From positions 151,840,423 through 151,904,422 of the forward strand of contig NC_073305.1 of NCBI RefSeq assembly GCF_027595985.1: 64,000 bases of DNA, in the 5' to 3' direction. Source of the stretch: Sorex araneus (taxonomy: Eukaryota > Chordata > Mammalia > Eulipotyphla > Soricidae). The position numbers and the translations under genes are program-made. Of this stretch, positions 22,344 to 33,617 are shown one piece after another; within the stretch, counting starts at the first letter, position 1, and every line of letters begins with the position of its first letter. The notes below the pieces were generated by a model, which made no database searches, was not told where the DNA came from, and saw only the letters and a program-made list of their open reading frames with translations.

Positions 22344-22469
22344 ATCATTACCGTTGAGGAGGCGAAGCGCAGGAAGAGCACGTGCAGCTACTACGAAGAC
22401 GAGGATGACGCGGGGCTGCCGGTCCTGCAGCCGCACAGCGCGCTCCTGGAGAACATGCACATCGAGCAG
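22344..22469 (+). CDS. NCOA7: NCOA7 coding exon leading into the TLDc domain
   Basis: This 126-bp exon (42 codons, phase 0 at both ends) has acceptor ctcgccgtcag and donor gtgggc at 22470. It begins IITVEEAKRRK, has an acidic, tyrosine-containing patch SYYEDEDDAG, and ends PHSALLENMHIEQ, the start of the TLDc domain. It is shared by the long and short isoforms. It is strikingly GC- and CpG-rich compared with its AT-rich flanks. The acceptor's pyrimidine tract is modest, and the L1 insertion ends close upstream. Confidence 0.96.
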
Positions 22470-22685
22470 GTGGGCATGCTGGCCACCAGGGGCAGGGTCC
22501 CAGGACCGAAAAGCACTCGGCATCCCTGGCCGCATCTGCTCTTCTCCCGCAGGGTAAAAGCCGAGTCAGGCTGGAAGGCACACCCAGCAGCTTGCCCAAG
22601 GCCTTTCCAAAGGTTCTTGGAGTCACCGCTTTGTGGGCATGCCGCATCCATCTTCCAAACCTGAATAGAAAGCCACTTCTGAGCT

Positions 22686-22744
22686 TCCAAAAAAAGAAAA
22701 GAAAAGAAAAGAAAAGAAAAGAAAAGAAAAGAAAAGAAAAGAAA
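22686..22744. repeat. (AAAAG)n microsatellite
   Basis: About eleven units of aaaag after a short A run. Confidence 0.95.
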
Positions 22745-22759
22745 TGAGAGGGAGGGAAG

Positions 22760-22970
22760 AGCCTGAGGACACTTCTGGTGACACTTGGCCATCAGGGCTG
22801 GTGGTAATTTAGTGCTAGAGCCTGGAGACACAGCGGCGCTTAGTGCTATTTGAGCCCTGTGCAGCTGGCACCGTCTGAGCCCTCCTGGCAGTGCTCAGGA
22901 GCCACATGGAATGGGACATAAAACCTAGGTCTGACGTGCTGCAAGGCATGAGCCCTAACTCTTGTACCCC
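22760..22970 (-). mobile_element. SINE remnant, very diverged
   Basis: ggcagtgctcaggagccacat and ctgcaaggcatgagcccta are typical of reverse-complement type I SINE, but much of it is scrambled. Confidence 0.5.
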
Positions 22971-23458
22971 TAACTCTTGTACAAGCTCCCTGGCTCCTCT
23001 TCAAAAAATGTTTTAAAGTGCCATACCACAGTCCTGACAGAGTTTGAAAGGACCCTTCCCCCCATCCCCTCCCAACCCCAGCCAGGGGACCTTGGTAGAG
23101 TTCTGATGATTCTGATTAACCAAGCTCACGAACAAAAAAGTTGCAGTACTTTACTTTCTTTATGAAAATTAAGTAGTATATGAAGAAAAATTATGTCTAC
23201 TTTTTTATGAAAAATGTTATATCTACTTTATGAAAGCTGTGTCTCACTAGGAAGAATATCCTTTTTGTAGCTCTTTTGTGGATTTGATGTTTGCTGAAAA
23301 TCTAACTTCAGCTGTATGAATTACTGTGGTGTGCTTGAGTGGCCTATGTGAACTTCAGTCATTGAAAAACTGGGCTTCTGATTTGCCTTGGATTTCAGAA
23401 AACGGAATTTCTTCAAGTTCATCTCTCAATTGATAAATGGTTAAAAGTCTGGGAAAGG
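22971..23458. other. Intron, no feature seen
   Basis: No exon or repeat was recognised. Confidence 0.45.
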
Positions 23459-23636
23459 GGGCCGGAGGGAGTGATAGCAGAGTAGAGAGGGCGTTTGCCT
23501 TGCACACAGCCAACCTGGGTTCAATCCTGGGTATCCCACATGGTCCCCTGAGCACTGCCAGGAGTCATTCCTGAGTGCAGAGCCAGGAGTAACCCCTAAG
23601 CATTGCCAGATGTGACCCCAAAAGATAAGTAAATAA
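23459..23636 (+). mobile_element. SOR-type SINE (type I)
   Basis: Head ggagggagtgatagcag and gtttgccttgcaca, body cccacatggtcccctgagc, tail aagataagtaaataa. Confidence 0.9.
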
Positions 23637-23796
23637 GGGCCTTTGCTGGAGGCTGTAGTTATTATCCGCAGTTCTGAACCATGAGGTTTAGAAAGAACAG
23701 TGGAAAAACATATTTAATGTTCTTTTTAAACTTCTTAAAACATAAACACACCTTTTTAATGTAACCATGTTGAACTGTTTTAAAGGACTGCTCATG

Positions 23797-23979
23797 GGGC
23801 TCTAGCAATAGCACAGTGGGTAGGACATTTAACCTTGCACGCGGCTGACCCGGGTTCAATTCCCAGCATCCCATATGTTCCCCCGAGCACCACCATGAGT
23901 AATTCCTGAGTGCATGAACCAGGAGTAACCCCTGTGCGTTGCCGGGTGTGACCCAAAAAGCAAAATAAATAAATAAATA
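23797..23979 (+). mobile_element. SOR-type SINE (type I) with target-site duplication
   Basis: Full-length head, body and AAAT tail. The flanks are aaaggactgctcatg (23782-23796) and aaaggacttctcatg (23980-23994), a 15-bp duplication with one mismatch. Confidence 0.94.
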
Positions 23980-24266
23980 AAAGGACTTCTCATGTCTAAT
24001 TCATACCTCCTTAGCAAACAGCTAGGAGCTGTGTCTTCAGATGTATAGTGGCAAGGTGACTGGCAGTGTGGCCTTGAGCAGGAAAGCATAGTCTGGGCTG
24101 CATCCCTGTCAAACACTGACTTTTGGTAAACTCTGGCAATGGGTGACATTTCCCTTCTTCTGGCAGAGCAACTCTTGCCAGAGTTAAGAGAAACAATATG
24201 TATAAGTGTGATTTTTGAACTTGAGTGAGGGACACAATTGATTTTTACTACAAGTTTGAAAGTGCT

Positions 24267-24439
24267 GGGGCTGGAGCGATAGCACAGCGGGTAGGGCGTT
24301 TGCCTTGCATGCGGCCGACCCAGGTTCAATTCCCAGCATCCCATATGGTCCCCTGAGCACCACCAGTGGTGGTTCCTGAGTGCAGAGCCAGGAGTAATCC
24401 CTGTGCATCGCCGGGTGTGACCCAAAAAGAAAAAAAAAA
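24267..24439 (+). mobile_element. SOR-type SINE (type I), 45-60 bp upstream of an exon
   Basis: A near-consensus copy with A box tagcacagcgggtaggg and B box ggttcaattcc. A perfect 15-bp duplication, aagtttgaaagtgct, lies at 24252-24266 and 24440-24454. The duplication ends 44 bp before the exon at 24499. Confidence 0.95.
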
Positions 24440-24498
24440 AAGTTTGAAAGTGCTTGTGGGTGTACTGTATATTCATATGCTCCTTTTTGTATTTGTAG

Positions 24499-24651
24499 CT
24501 GGCCCGGCGCCTTCCAGCAAGGGTTCAAGGGTATCCATGGAGACTCGCATACAGCACATTAGAACACGGGACCAGCTTGAAAACCCTCTATCGAAAATCA
24601 GCGTCCCTAGACAGTCCCGTCCTATTGGTCATCAAAGACATGGATAATCAG
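24499..24651 (+). CDS. NCOA7: NCOA7 TLDc-domain exon
   Basis: This 153-bp exon (51 codons, phase 0 at both ends) has acceptor tatttgtag and donor gtaaag at 24652. It encodes LARRLPARVQGYPWRLAYS, then TSLKTLYRKSA and VLLVIKDMDNQ, the classic N-terminal half of a TLDc domain (helix, then W-x-L-x-Y-S-like segment, then the first core strands). TLDc domains of NCOA7 and OXR1 bind the V-ATPase. A SINE lies directly upstream, leaving 44 bp for branch point and acceptor. Confidence 0.97.
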
Positions 24652-25385
24652 GTAAAGATTGTTTGGTCAGAGAAAACATGCTTAAATGAGATTTTGAAAC
24701 TACACAACAGTAATGACCGATGCAGTGAACTACCCTACCCCAGATTCTATGGTGAGCAGGCAACATATGTCATCCGTCTTTTCTTTGTGCGCTTTTTCTG
24801 TGCTGAAGTATTTTGAGGTACATACCAATTGGTATGCTAAATTGCCCCTGCAGAAAAATCTTTACTTCAGAAAGAATCTCAGGAAAATAAAAATAAATGA
24901 AGTATTTCTCCAAATACAGTCACATTCTTAGGACTTTTCTTTCCTGCTCACCATAGTCCAGGCTGCAGATGTTTGGGTAAAGTCCACTCTGCATTTGAAG
25001 AGAGTTGCAAAAAGACATTCCTGTGCCTTATAGAGTTCTTATTTAATTTTTTGCCAGTTAACTCTTTCGTTTCCATAAACGCCTGCGTGGTTGCTGATAG
25101 GGACCAGTCACAGCAGTGGTTGCTGTAGCTCGAAGGCCCCACTATTACGGGACAAGAGGTAGTGCTCGATTTCATTGCTTGTTGAGATGTCTATATTGCG
25201 CTGTAGTCTTGGAGGTGCTGGCGAAATCCAGGGCTCACCCTCTGGTACTCCTTTCCACAGCTTTGTGTGCAAATGGAATCTGTCCATCTTTTCCCTAACA
25301 CTTTTATTTAGGCAGTCGGGCTTGCACACGCACACATGCATTGATCAAGTCTGTTTCTTAATTTGTTTCAGTTTTAATTCATTTC
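24652..25385. other. Intron, no feature seen
   Basis: No repeat or exon was recognised. Open frames near 25108-25390 lack splice context. Confidence 0.45.
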
Positions 25386-25398
25386 ATAGGTAGTATCA

Positions 25399-25643
25399 CT
25401 GTATCACTGTCACTGTCATCCCGTTGTTCATCTATTTGCGTGAGCAGGCACCAGTAACGTCTCCATTGTGAGACTTGTTACTGTTTTTGGCATATCGAAT
25501 ACACCACGGGTAGCTTGCCAGGCTCTGCCGTGCAGGTGAGATATTCTCGGTAGCTTGCCAAGCTCTCCGAGAGGGATGGAGGAATCAAACCTGGGTCGGC
25601 TGCGTGCATGGCAAATGCCCTACCCGCTGTGCTATCCTTCCAG
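25399..25643 (-). mobile_element. Type II SINE with target-site duplication
   Basis: It has gtcatcccgttgttcatc, gtctccattgtgagacttg, gtttttggcatatcgaatac, two gtagcttgcca units and a head ending ctgtgctatccttccag. A perfect 13-bp duplication, ataggtagtatca, lies at 25386-25398 and 25644-25656. Confidence 0.94.
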
Positions 25644-26033
25644 ATAGGTAGTATCAGAATTGTTTACATCTTTATGTTGTTGATGCTGATATTCATTAAG
25701 CATCTGCTTATTCACCCATTAGCTTATGTGTAACAAATGCTTGCTGAATGTGAGACTTTTAGCATTGAGGATCTTTCTGTGAAAAATAATTAGGATCATT
25801 TTTAAGGGAACTAGGTCTTCTCTGTCATAATTTGCCTTGGGGAAAAATTAGCGGAGAAAAAGAGGATGTTGAAGGCAATGACTTTCAACCATGATATTTT
25901 CTAGCACTTTAATGGAGTAAAATTATAAGATTGGGAGGGAGAAGATCTTCTTTGTTGCTATAATTATGTTCTGATTCTTGGCATTTTATCTAATGATGCA
26001 CACTGAATGAGTAGTGATAGATCAAAAATTAGC

Positions 26034-26279
26034 ACTGTAGCACTGTCGTCCCCATTGTTCATCTATTTGCTCAAGCGGGCACCAGTAACATCTACATTGT
26101 GAGACTTGTTGTTACTGTTTTGGGCATATCGGATACGCCAGGGGTAGCTTGCCAGGCTCTGCCATGCAGGCGGGATACTCTCAGTAGCTTGCCAGGCTCT
26201 TTGAGAGGGATGGAGGAACTGAACCCGGGTCAGTCGCATGCAAGGCAGACGCCCGACCCGCTGTGCTATTACTCCAGTC
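26034..26279 (-). mobile_element. Type II SINE
   Basis: Complete reverse-complement copy from gcactgtagcactgtcgtc to ctgtgctattactccagtcc. The flanks look like a short, decayed duplication. Confidence 0.9.
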
Positions 26280-27577
26280 CAAAATAATTAAAATGTCTTA
26301 AACTAAAAAGCTTGGAAAATAGTGCAATGTTTGAGAAGCAACAAGGTCTCTTTTAGAGGGTATGGCTTGATGGTATAGACTTCACACACAAACCCTCACC
26401 ATAAGTATCAATTAGTTCTACTACTTACAAGATACCAAACTTGGTGAAGATGTCGAACCTATTCAGGAAGCATGGTTTTCCCCAGCTTCCTCTTAGCAGA
26501 TTTGTAAAGGAGGCCCTCATTGGAAGGCTGCTTCATTGTCTGGGGTGGAATCTTCCTGAATCCCTGAATCTGGTAGCCTGGAGGCACCTGGAAGGAACCT
26601 GGACAGTAACTCTGCATTCCCTGCCCAGTCACCCCCAAGGAAAGAATGTGGTTTTGCCCCATTCAGAGCATGATAGAACAGTGCCTGCAGATTTATCTGA
26701 AAGGGAATTCTATAAAATTCTAATAAGAATTATTATACATGCAGAATGTCAGAAGGGAGGAACTCTTCAATATCAATCCTCAGTGAAAGCACCGTTGCCA
26801 GTAGATATTATTATAGAAACAATCCCTTAACATCCCTGGAAATTGTCCTAAGGGCATGCAGCGAGTGAAGAAATATTTATTCAAAGAAAAGCTCATAAAT
26901 CTTAGCAGTGTTTATTACTGAGGCTCAACCTCCTCCCCCCTTCCCAGCCTCCAGTTTGGCTGGATGAAGTTCCTGGGCAGGTGAGGACTAGAAGATGGGG
27001 CTCCCTCTCCCCTGGCTCCCCAGGAAATGCTGTGATGCAACCTTTTGGGGCACTTTATCCTCTGCCAGGATCTGTGTTTCTGAGGTTGGCGTGTCCAAGT
27101 AATGGTGTGACAGAGTGTGTATATGTGCATACCTGCATGTGGCAGGAGGCAAGAGCCTGTTTCTCTACCCAGCTCCTGCTCAGTGGGCAGATGCTGACCT
27201 GGGCATGGCAGGCTGTGAATACCAGTCTCTGATGCCCTTGACCCAGCTTATGGGCCAGACATTCCTAAGGGATCCAAGACCCCAGTGCCTAGTACCCCTT
27301 TCCAACACCTTGTTTATAAAACACAATTGTTCATGAGCTAAAATAGCCACTTTTAAACACAAAAGACCCAACTCCTAGCTACATGGGAAGAAACAGGCCA
27401 TCAGTAAGAGCTCTGACCATATGATTCCAGGAAAATACTGGAAAATTGAAGCCAAAGGGGCCCTCTAGGGACAATGAAAATTGCGGTGGTGAGAATAAAG
27501 AGGAGGGTGAAAACTCCATGAATGGAACTAAACTAAACATAAACCTTCCAGTTTATCAGAGAAAACAAGGCAGATGG
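26280..27577. other. Intron, no gene assigned
   Basis: A 129-codon open frame at 26441-26830 has no recognised product and no splice context, so I do not call it a gene. The 26900-27330 part is more GC-rich and might be an old repeat. Confidence 0.4.
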
Positions 27578-27755
27578 TGGGCCAGAGTGATAGCACAGCT
27601 GGTAGGGCATTTGCCTTGCATGCGGTCAACCCGAGTTCAATTCCTGGCATCCCATATGGTCCCCCAAGCACCGCCAGGAGTAATTCCTGAGCTCACAGCC
27701 AGAAGTAACCCCTGAGCATCACTGGGGTTACCCAAAAAGAAAAAAAAAACAAAAC
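27578..27755 (+). mobile_element. SOR-type SINE (type I)
   Basis: gggccagagtgatagcacag, gtttgccttgcatgcgg-like head, full body and an A-rich tail. Confidence 0.92.
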
Positions 27756-27798
27756 AAAGGGAGTTGGCTAAGGAGAGCTATTGAGGATAGGGGAGGAA

Positions 27799-27970
27799 GT
27801 GAACCACACCTGGCTAGCCATACTCAGGGCTTACTCCTGGCTCTGTGCTCAGGGATCAATGCTGGAGGGACTCAGAAGGTCTTATTGGTCACTGAGGGTT
27901 GAACCTGTGTTGGCTATCCTCCAGGGAAGTGCCTTTTATCCACTGTACTATCATCATCTCTCTGGCCCCA
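27799..27970 (-). mobile_element. SOR-type SINE (type I), old
   Basis: gggcttactcctggctctgtg and a diverged head ending tctctctggcccca. Confidence 0.8.
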
Positions 27971-28064
27971 GAAGGAGGCTATTTTCGAGTCAGGAGAAAA
28001 TAAACTTCATAGAATAGCCAAAGAAACCACCCTGGAAAAGAGCACTAAATTTAATCATGTCAGA

Positions 28065-28315
28065 TCACTGTCACTGTCATCCTGGTTTTTTTTATCGATT
28101 TGTTCGAGCAGGCAACAGTAACATCTCTCATTGTGAGACTTATTTGTTACTGTTTTTGGCATATCCAATACGCCACAGGTAGCTTGCCAGGCTCTGCCGT
28201 GCGGGTGCGAAACTCTCGGTAGCTTACCGGGCTCTCCCAGAGGGGCGGAGGAATCGAATACAGGTCGGCCACGTGAAAGGCGAACGCCCTACTGCTGTGC
28301 TATCACTCCAGCCCC
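28065..28315 (-). mobile_element. Type II SINE
   Basis: Reverse-complement copy with tcgatttgttcgagcaggc, ttggcatatccaatacgcc and ctgctgtgctatcactccag. A short imperfect duplication (catgtcagatca / cacgtcaggtca) flanks it. Confidence 0.9.
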
Positions 28316-28479
28316 ACGTCAGGTCATAGAGTAATAAATACTATAAGCCAGTATAGAAAGGTACAATCATTAGGCAATTCATCAGTCTGACTTTCACTAA
28401 CAATTCCAGTGATATATAGAAAATTACCTCTATATTATTCTATTATGTAATTCTACTTTATGTGCTGTATCTATAATTT

Positions 28480-28531
28480 ATATTGTTGCACTGTCATCCC
28501 ATTGTCCATTGATTTGCTCGAGCGGGCACCA
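28480..28531 (-). mobile_element. Type II SINE 3' end fragment
   Basis: Only gcactgtcatcccattgtcc and gatttgctcgagcgggcacc remain. Confidence 0.75.
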
Positions 28532-29037
28532 AAAAGTATGATTTCTACTTTATATAATTTTTTCTTTGCTAAAGAAGCAAAGAGAAGAAAGAAAAAGAAA
28601 TTTGCATTTATAGGTTTTGTCATATTGACCTTTTTCTTTTACTTTTTCTGGTTGTCTCTTTTTTTCTCATGGGTTCATTTGTTTTGGTATGCTGAATATA
28701 TTCTTTTTATGGCATACACCCAACAATACCATTATATGCATGTTATTTTATACAATTAATTTCTGAATAAATAGAAAAAAAGAAAATGGAAATGTTTATA
28801 CCCAAACACAGTACTAGAGATTTTAAAATAAGCTGTATCTTTTGGTGTTACCAAATACCTCATCTTTACATTTTTTCATTTTGTTTTTGTTCTCCTATTG
28901 AAAGATCTTTAATTTTTTGATAGAGAATTAGTGCATCGAAATATATAACTTCGTACTTAATGCCCATTTTGGTCGGGATGGGGGAGGGATTAGAGTCATC
29001 TCCCCTCCCAACCTTTTTATTTTAAAAATTTTTAATT
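28532..29037. other. AT-rich intron, no feature seen
   Basis: No recognised repeat or exon. Confidence 0.45.
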
Positions 29038-29182
29038 TTGGTTTTGAGTCTATATCTAGCAGTGTTCAGGGCACATGTGGTGATTCTCAGGCTTATTCCT
29101 GACACTGCACTCAGGATCAGGGAACCGTATGAGGTGCCTGGGATTGAACCCAAGCCTTACCCACTGTACTCTCTCTCCAGCT
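29038..29182 (-). mobile_element. SOR-type SINE (type I), old
   Basis: cttattcctgacactgcactc and a head ending ctctctctccagctcc. Confidence 0.8.
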
Positions 29183-29360
29183 CCTCTTTTTTTCCCCCTC
29201 GCTGATTTATCATTAGTGTACAATTTCAGGGTTAGAGCTCAACACTGTACAGTATGTATAGGAATCTCCACAGCCACCACCAAAGTTCTAGTTACGTCCC
29301 ACCACCAAAAAGACCCTGCTACGCAGGCTTCCCCTCCACGTGACTATCGTTGCTGTAATT

Positions 29361-29547
29361 TCTTTTGTTTGTTTTGTTTGTTTCTTTTGGGGTCATACCC
29401 GGTGATACACAGGTGTTATTCCTGACTCACGCACTCAGGAATTACTCCTGGCGGTGCTCAGGGGACCATATGGGATGCTGGGAATCAACCCAGGTCAGCC
29501 GCATGCAAGGCAAATGCCCTACCCGCTGTGCTATTGCTCCAGCCCCT
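29361..29547 (-). mobile_element. SOR-type SINE (type I) with target-site duplication
   Basis: A complete reverse-complement copy. The duplication gttgctgtaatt is at 29349-29360 and 29548-29559. Confidence 0.93.
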
Positions 29548-29559
29548 GTTGCTGTAATT

Positions 29560-30685
29560 ATTTAAAGTTCTGCAGAGGGTAAAAAAATAACGATGATTTT
29601 TTTTTACTCATTGATCAGACCGGATCTGTTTTCATCCACCTAGAGCCATTGACTTCCTCAAAATTTAGCGCATTTTAAAAACAGATGCTTATCTCAGTGT
29701 TGTATTATTTCTTTTACTGAACTTAGAAAGGAACATGTCATTTGACAAAAATGTTTTTAGTACTGTCATGTTTTCATTTGATCTTAACAGCTCTAGGCTA
29801 AGGTGCAAGAAATATGAAATACCTTGGTTGGGGTTTCCAGATTTCTCCTATTCCTGATGTTCAGTATTTCAAAGTGCATAGTTACTACAATGCAGCTAAA
29901 ATAATTTAGAAAAAAGTATTTGATATTTTAAAGATAATCGCCATTAAGACTAGTGTTCAATAAAACAGAATAGAAGTTATAGCACAATACCTAGGGACAT
30001 TTTCAAAATATTTATACTCACTCTTGGCCAATTCTCACTTCTGCAGGTACAGAACCAACTCTAAGCAGAAGGATTAGGAAACTGAGGCAGTAGAAAGGCA
30101 TATTCTGAAAATGTTATTCCTTAGTAAGTTGGTTCTTCTTCAAGAAAAATGCAAGAATTGATTTAAATACATCTAAATTGCATATGAAACTCATTGTATT
30201 CTATTTTACAATACCTAGGATATTTTAAAAGCCATATTTCTTTTTTTCTTGAAAGCCATTTTGCAGTAAGCTATACTAGTCATGTTAAAGTCAGATAAAT
30301 CAGTCATATAAAAGATAGGATTCTATATAAACCTATGGAGAACTCATTTAAAGGGAAAACAACATTTTCTCTGGGTGTCTAGCCATGATTCCACTTATAA
30401 AAGACATAAGAAACATAACTTTGTTCTTCAAGGAACTCATTTTTGTGTGCAAGTTACGTCTTGTTATTTATGATACACATGTTGATTAATATTCTAAAAT
30501 ATGCTGTTCCTATCACTAAGGAAATGTCTCCACGGTGGACTCTGAAAGTCATATAAAATTGAAACATCCCAAGAATGTTTCATCTCAAGTTGTAGAGCAT
30601 ATTTCTGGTGTGCATAAGGCATTAGTTTAGTCCCATGCACCAGCTGGCCCACTAAACATAATGGGGTTTAGCTCCTATAAAAATT
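29560..30685. other. AT-rich intron, no feature seen
   Basis: No recognised repeat or exon across this stretch. Confidence 0.45.
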
Positions 30686-30695
30686 TAAAGCAGAA

Positions 30696-30874
30696 GGGCT
30701 GGAGGGATAGCACAGCGGGTAGGGCATTTGCCTTGCACGCGGTCGACCTGGGTTCAAATCCCAGCATCCCATATGGTCCCCTGAGCACCGCCAGGAGTGA
30801 TTCCTGAGTGCATGAGCCAGGAGTAACCCCTGTGCATAACCAGGTGAGACCCAAAAAGCAAAAAAATAAATAAA
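30696..30874 (+). mobile_element. SOR-type SINE (type I) with target-site duplication
   Basis: Near-consensus copy with an AAAT tail. The duplication taaagcagaa is at 30686-30695 and 30875-30884. Confidence 0.94.
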
Positions 30875-30992
30875 TAAAGCAGAACTGAAACTCTCTTCAT
30901 CTTTGATAAAAAAATTACCTAACCCACTTGGAGTCCAGTTAGACCTGCTGCATTTAATTTATGTTTATTAGTGTTTCTTTTGTTTTCTTTTG

Positions 30993-31165
30993 TTTTTTGC
31001 TTTTTTTGGATCACACTCGGCCATGCACAGGGGTTTACTCCTGGCTCTTCACTCAGGAATTACCCCTGGCAGTGCTCAGGGGACCATATGGGATGCTGGA
31101 AATCGAACCTGGGTTGGTGGCATGCAAGGCAAATGCCCTACCCTCTGTGCTATTGCTCTAGGCCC
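30993..31165 (-). mobile_element. SOR-type SINE (type I)
   Basis: Reverse-complement copy with gttttttgctttttttgg, gggaccatatgggatgctgg and ctattgctctaggccc. It ends about 158 bp before the exon at 31323. Confidence 0.92.
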
Positions 31166-31322
31166 AGTGTTTTGTTTTTTTAATTTGAGTTCTAATTTAC
31201 TTTGCCAAAGAGAGGTATATAATGTGCTCCCAGAACAGGATTGTAGTAAAATATTTCAGAACACCTTTAAGGGGAGAGGTTTAGATTCAAAAATAGATAA
31301 TATTTCTGGTTTCTTTTGACAG

Positions 31323-31418
31323 ATTTTTGGGGCATATGCAACTCATCCTTTCAAGTTCAGTGACCACTATTATGGAACAGGAGAAACTTTTCTCTACACG
31401 TTTAGCCCCAATTTCAAG
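31323..31418 (+). CDS. NCOA7: NCOA7 TLDc-domain exon
   Basis: This 96-bp exon (32 codons, phase 0 at both ends) has acceptor cttttgacag and donor gtaaga. It encodes IFGAYATHPFKFSDHYYGTG and then ETFLYTFSP. The G-A-x-A/y and Y-G-T-G-E-T-F-L-Y/F motifs are hallmarks of TLDc domains. Confidence 0.97.
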
Positions 31419-32007
31419 GTAAGAGTATGGGAGAAATATCTAATTTCCCAATATCCTGGTGTCAGAGGTGATGGAGTGTGCAGACGCTGATGGAGCTGCA
31501 GCTGATCTCTTTCCTCTGGGTGGGTCAGCACTGCCTGATGGCAGCACCTAAGCAGCTGTGAGTCCCTCCCCTGGCTCTTGGGAGCTGTCATTGCATGACC
31601 TAGGACAGTGTTTTACAACCTTTGTTTTCCCACTTTGCCCCCTTCTGTCCTTGTTTCTTTTCTGTGGCTTCCCCTCCCCTACTGGCAGGTCCCCTGGTCT
31701 CATGCCATGAACCTGGTTTGCACGATTTTCACCCTCATCCTCTTGGAATATCCTTGAGGCCCAAGGGTCACACGACCCTTGTTGAGTAAAGCTGGTATAG
31801 AATGAGGGGAGAGATTGTGTTATCAGCACCACCGTGTGCCTGAGAAGAACCTTCCCACTTGACAAACATTCTAGGACCTCAGCCTGGTGAGGGAAAGGTC
31901 TGGAGTCAGGAGTGGATTTCCCTCCACACAGACCTACTATCCTAATTCTCCCAGTGGCTAATTCTAGAGATTGAAATTCGGGTTCTCTGTCTCGTTTCTA
32001 CCCACAG
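31419..32007. other. Intron (589 bp), no feature seen
   Basis: Short intron without recognised repeats. The open frames on the minus strand here look random. Confidence 0.6.
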
Positions 32008-32081
32008 GTCTTTAAGTGGAGTGGAGAAAACTCCTACTTTATCAATGGAGACATAACTTCTTTAGAACTTGGTGGTGGAGG
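32008..32081 (+). CDS. NCOA7: NCOA7 TLDc-domain exon
   Basis: This 74-bp exon has acceptor ctacccacag and donor gtaaga. It starts in phase 0 and leaves two bases (GG) of a glycine codon completed in the next exon. It encodes VFKWSGENSYFINGDITSLE and the start of the glycine run LGGGG. The W-x-G-x-N-x-Y/F-I motif is typical for TLDc. Confidence 0.96.
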
Positions 32082-32438
32082 GTAAGATGTTTGTTGTTGT
32101 TATTTATCACCTGACTTGAGTGGGTCTCTTTTGAATCGGGTAACCAGAACCTTGGTGTCGGGTGATTTTCACTGTCCATGTGGTGAGATTAACTAGGACA
32201 ATGACCTAACACATGACACTGAGCATCAAAAGATAAGATTATTTATTTATATGTCTAAATGAAGAACTATGACCACTTACCTTTTCGGAAGGTAAATAAA
32301 TTAAAGGGAAGGAACCCTTTGTTTTACCAAGGGTTTGTCTGTCGCATAAAGGACAAAGGATGGGGCTGGGGAGGTCAGAAAAGCAGGCTGTATGAGACTG
32401 AAATGTTTTCCCCTTTTTGGTTTATTTAACCTTTTCAG

Positions 32439-32574
32439 GGGACGCTTTGGCTTATGGCTAGATGCCGACTTATACCATGGACGAAGCAATTCTTGCAGCA
32501 CTTTCAATAATGACATTCTTTCCAAAAAGGAAGACTTCATAGTTCAGGACCTTGAGGTTTGGACATTTGAGTGA
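32439..32574 (+). CDS. NCOA7: NCOA7 last coding exon, TLDc C-terminus and stop
   Basis: It has acceptor aaccttttcag. The first base completes the split glycine codon; 44 further codons and a TGA stop (32572-32574) follow. It encodes [20 protein letters not shown], then [13 protein letters not shown] and the C-terminus DLEVWTFE. The G-L-W-L-D, H-G-x-S and terminal V/I-W-x-F/E pattern is the conserved TLDc end. The [19 protein letters not shown] wording fits NCOA7 rather than OXR1. The intron before it is 357 bp. Confidence 0.97.
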
Positions 32575-33617
32575 AAATCAGACGGCCTTAACTATAACAA
32601 GAAGAGGGTTCGATTAGACCGGCTCTCCGAAAGCTGGCTGAAAGATGATGTCCCAGCCCAGCTGCCTCATCCCACCACAAAGCTTTCTTCCTGCCCTCCT
32701 ATCTCAGAGCATGACCGAATTGCAGAGAGAATCCAAAGGGTAAATAAATGTGGGGGGCAGGCACTGAAGGAAGACATTCGAAGTCCAGATTGTTAAAAGA
32801 CTATATGCTTCCACTTCTTCAATCCATCCAGTGAGGAATCAAGAGTATTTGTAGATGTATGAGTTGAATGCCATTTTTATTTTTGGTAACTGTGAAAAAA
32901 AAAAGATACTGTGGAAATATATACATGCCTTGTGTATTTATCAACATAATTTTCATTACCAAAATGTACAGCATACTATTGTTCTGTTGTTTGCCATGGA
33001 AAAGATTAGTCTTGTTTAGAAAAATTGAAGGTGCACAATGCTTCAAGGGAATATATGATTTTTTTTAAAAAAACTATTTATTATTTCTAGTCTGAATGTG
33101 TTCATAGTTTTTTTTCTTTTCATGTGTCAAATCTTGGAATAAATGTATACATATTGTGCTATGTTTTGGAAACAAATTCATTTGATTTATATAGTTTTTT
33201 ATCGACTTTTTCTTTTGCCCTGATTGTTTAGGGTGATAGGTCTTAAACAGTATATATATATTTGAATTTTTAAATACTTATGTCATAATGGTCACTGATT
33301 TGACTTGTAGGCCAGTTTTCAAGTTAGTTTTTAAAAGGTACATTTTCACCTACTTTGAACTTAATTATTTAAAGAAGAATAAGAAATTTCTGTCCATTAT
33401 AATTTGGTATTTACAGAAATAAATACTTTTATCAACATATTCATAGAGCAAACCCTGCTTTAAGAAAGTATTTCATTTCATTTTAAATCATGTTATTAAA
33501 GGTATTTTAATTTTCATGGTGTTTTATCCTTAACATCCCGAAGTTGTTACATGAACAGAATAACCTGTTTTAAAAGGAACTGAGTGTTTTCACTCCTGCA
33601 TATTTTATTTTATTTTA

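Noticed and set aside
22290-22647. Minus-strand open frames over the exon at 22344
   Set aside because: They are shadows of the CpG-rich NCOA7 exon.
26441-26830. 129-codon open frame in an NCOA7 intron
   Set aside because: No recognised domain, no splice context, average composition for chance.
9222-32574. OXR1 as the identity of the TLDc gene
   Set aside because: The exon with KDAKEQGFVVVEKEELN, the short-isoform first exon and the C-terminus DLEVWTFE fit NCOA7 better than OXR1.
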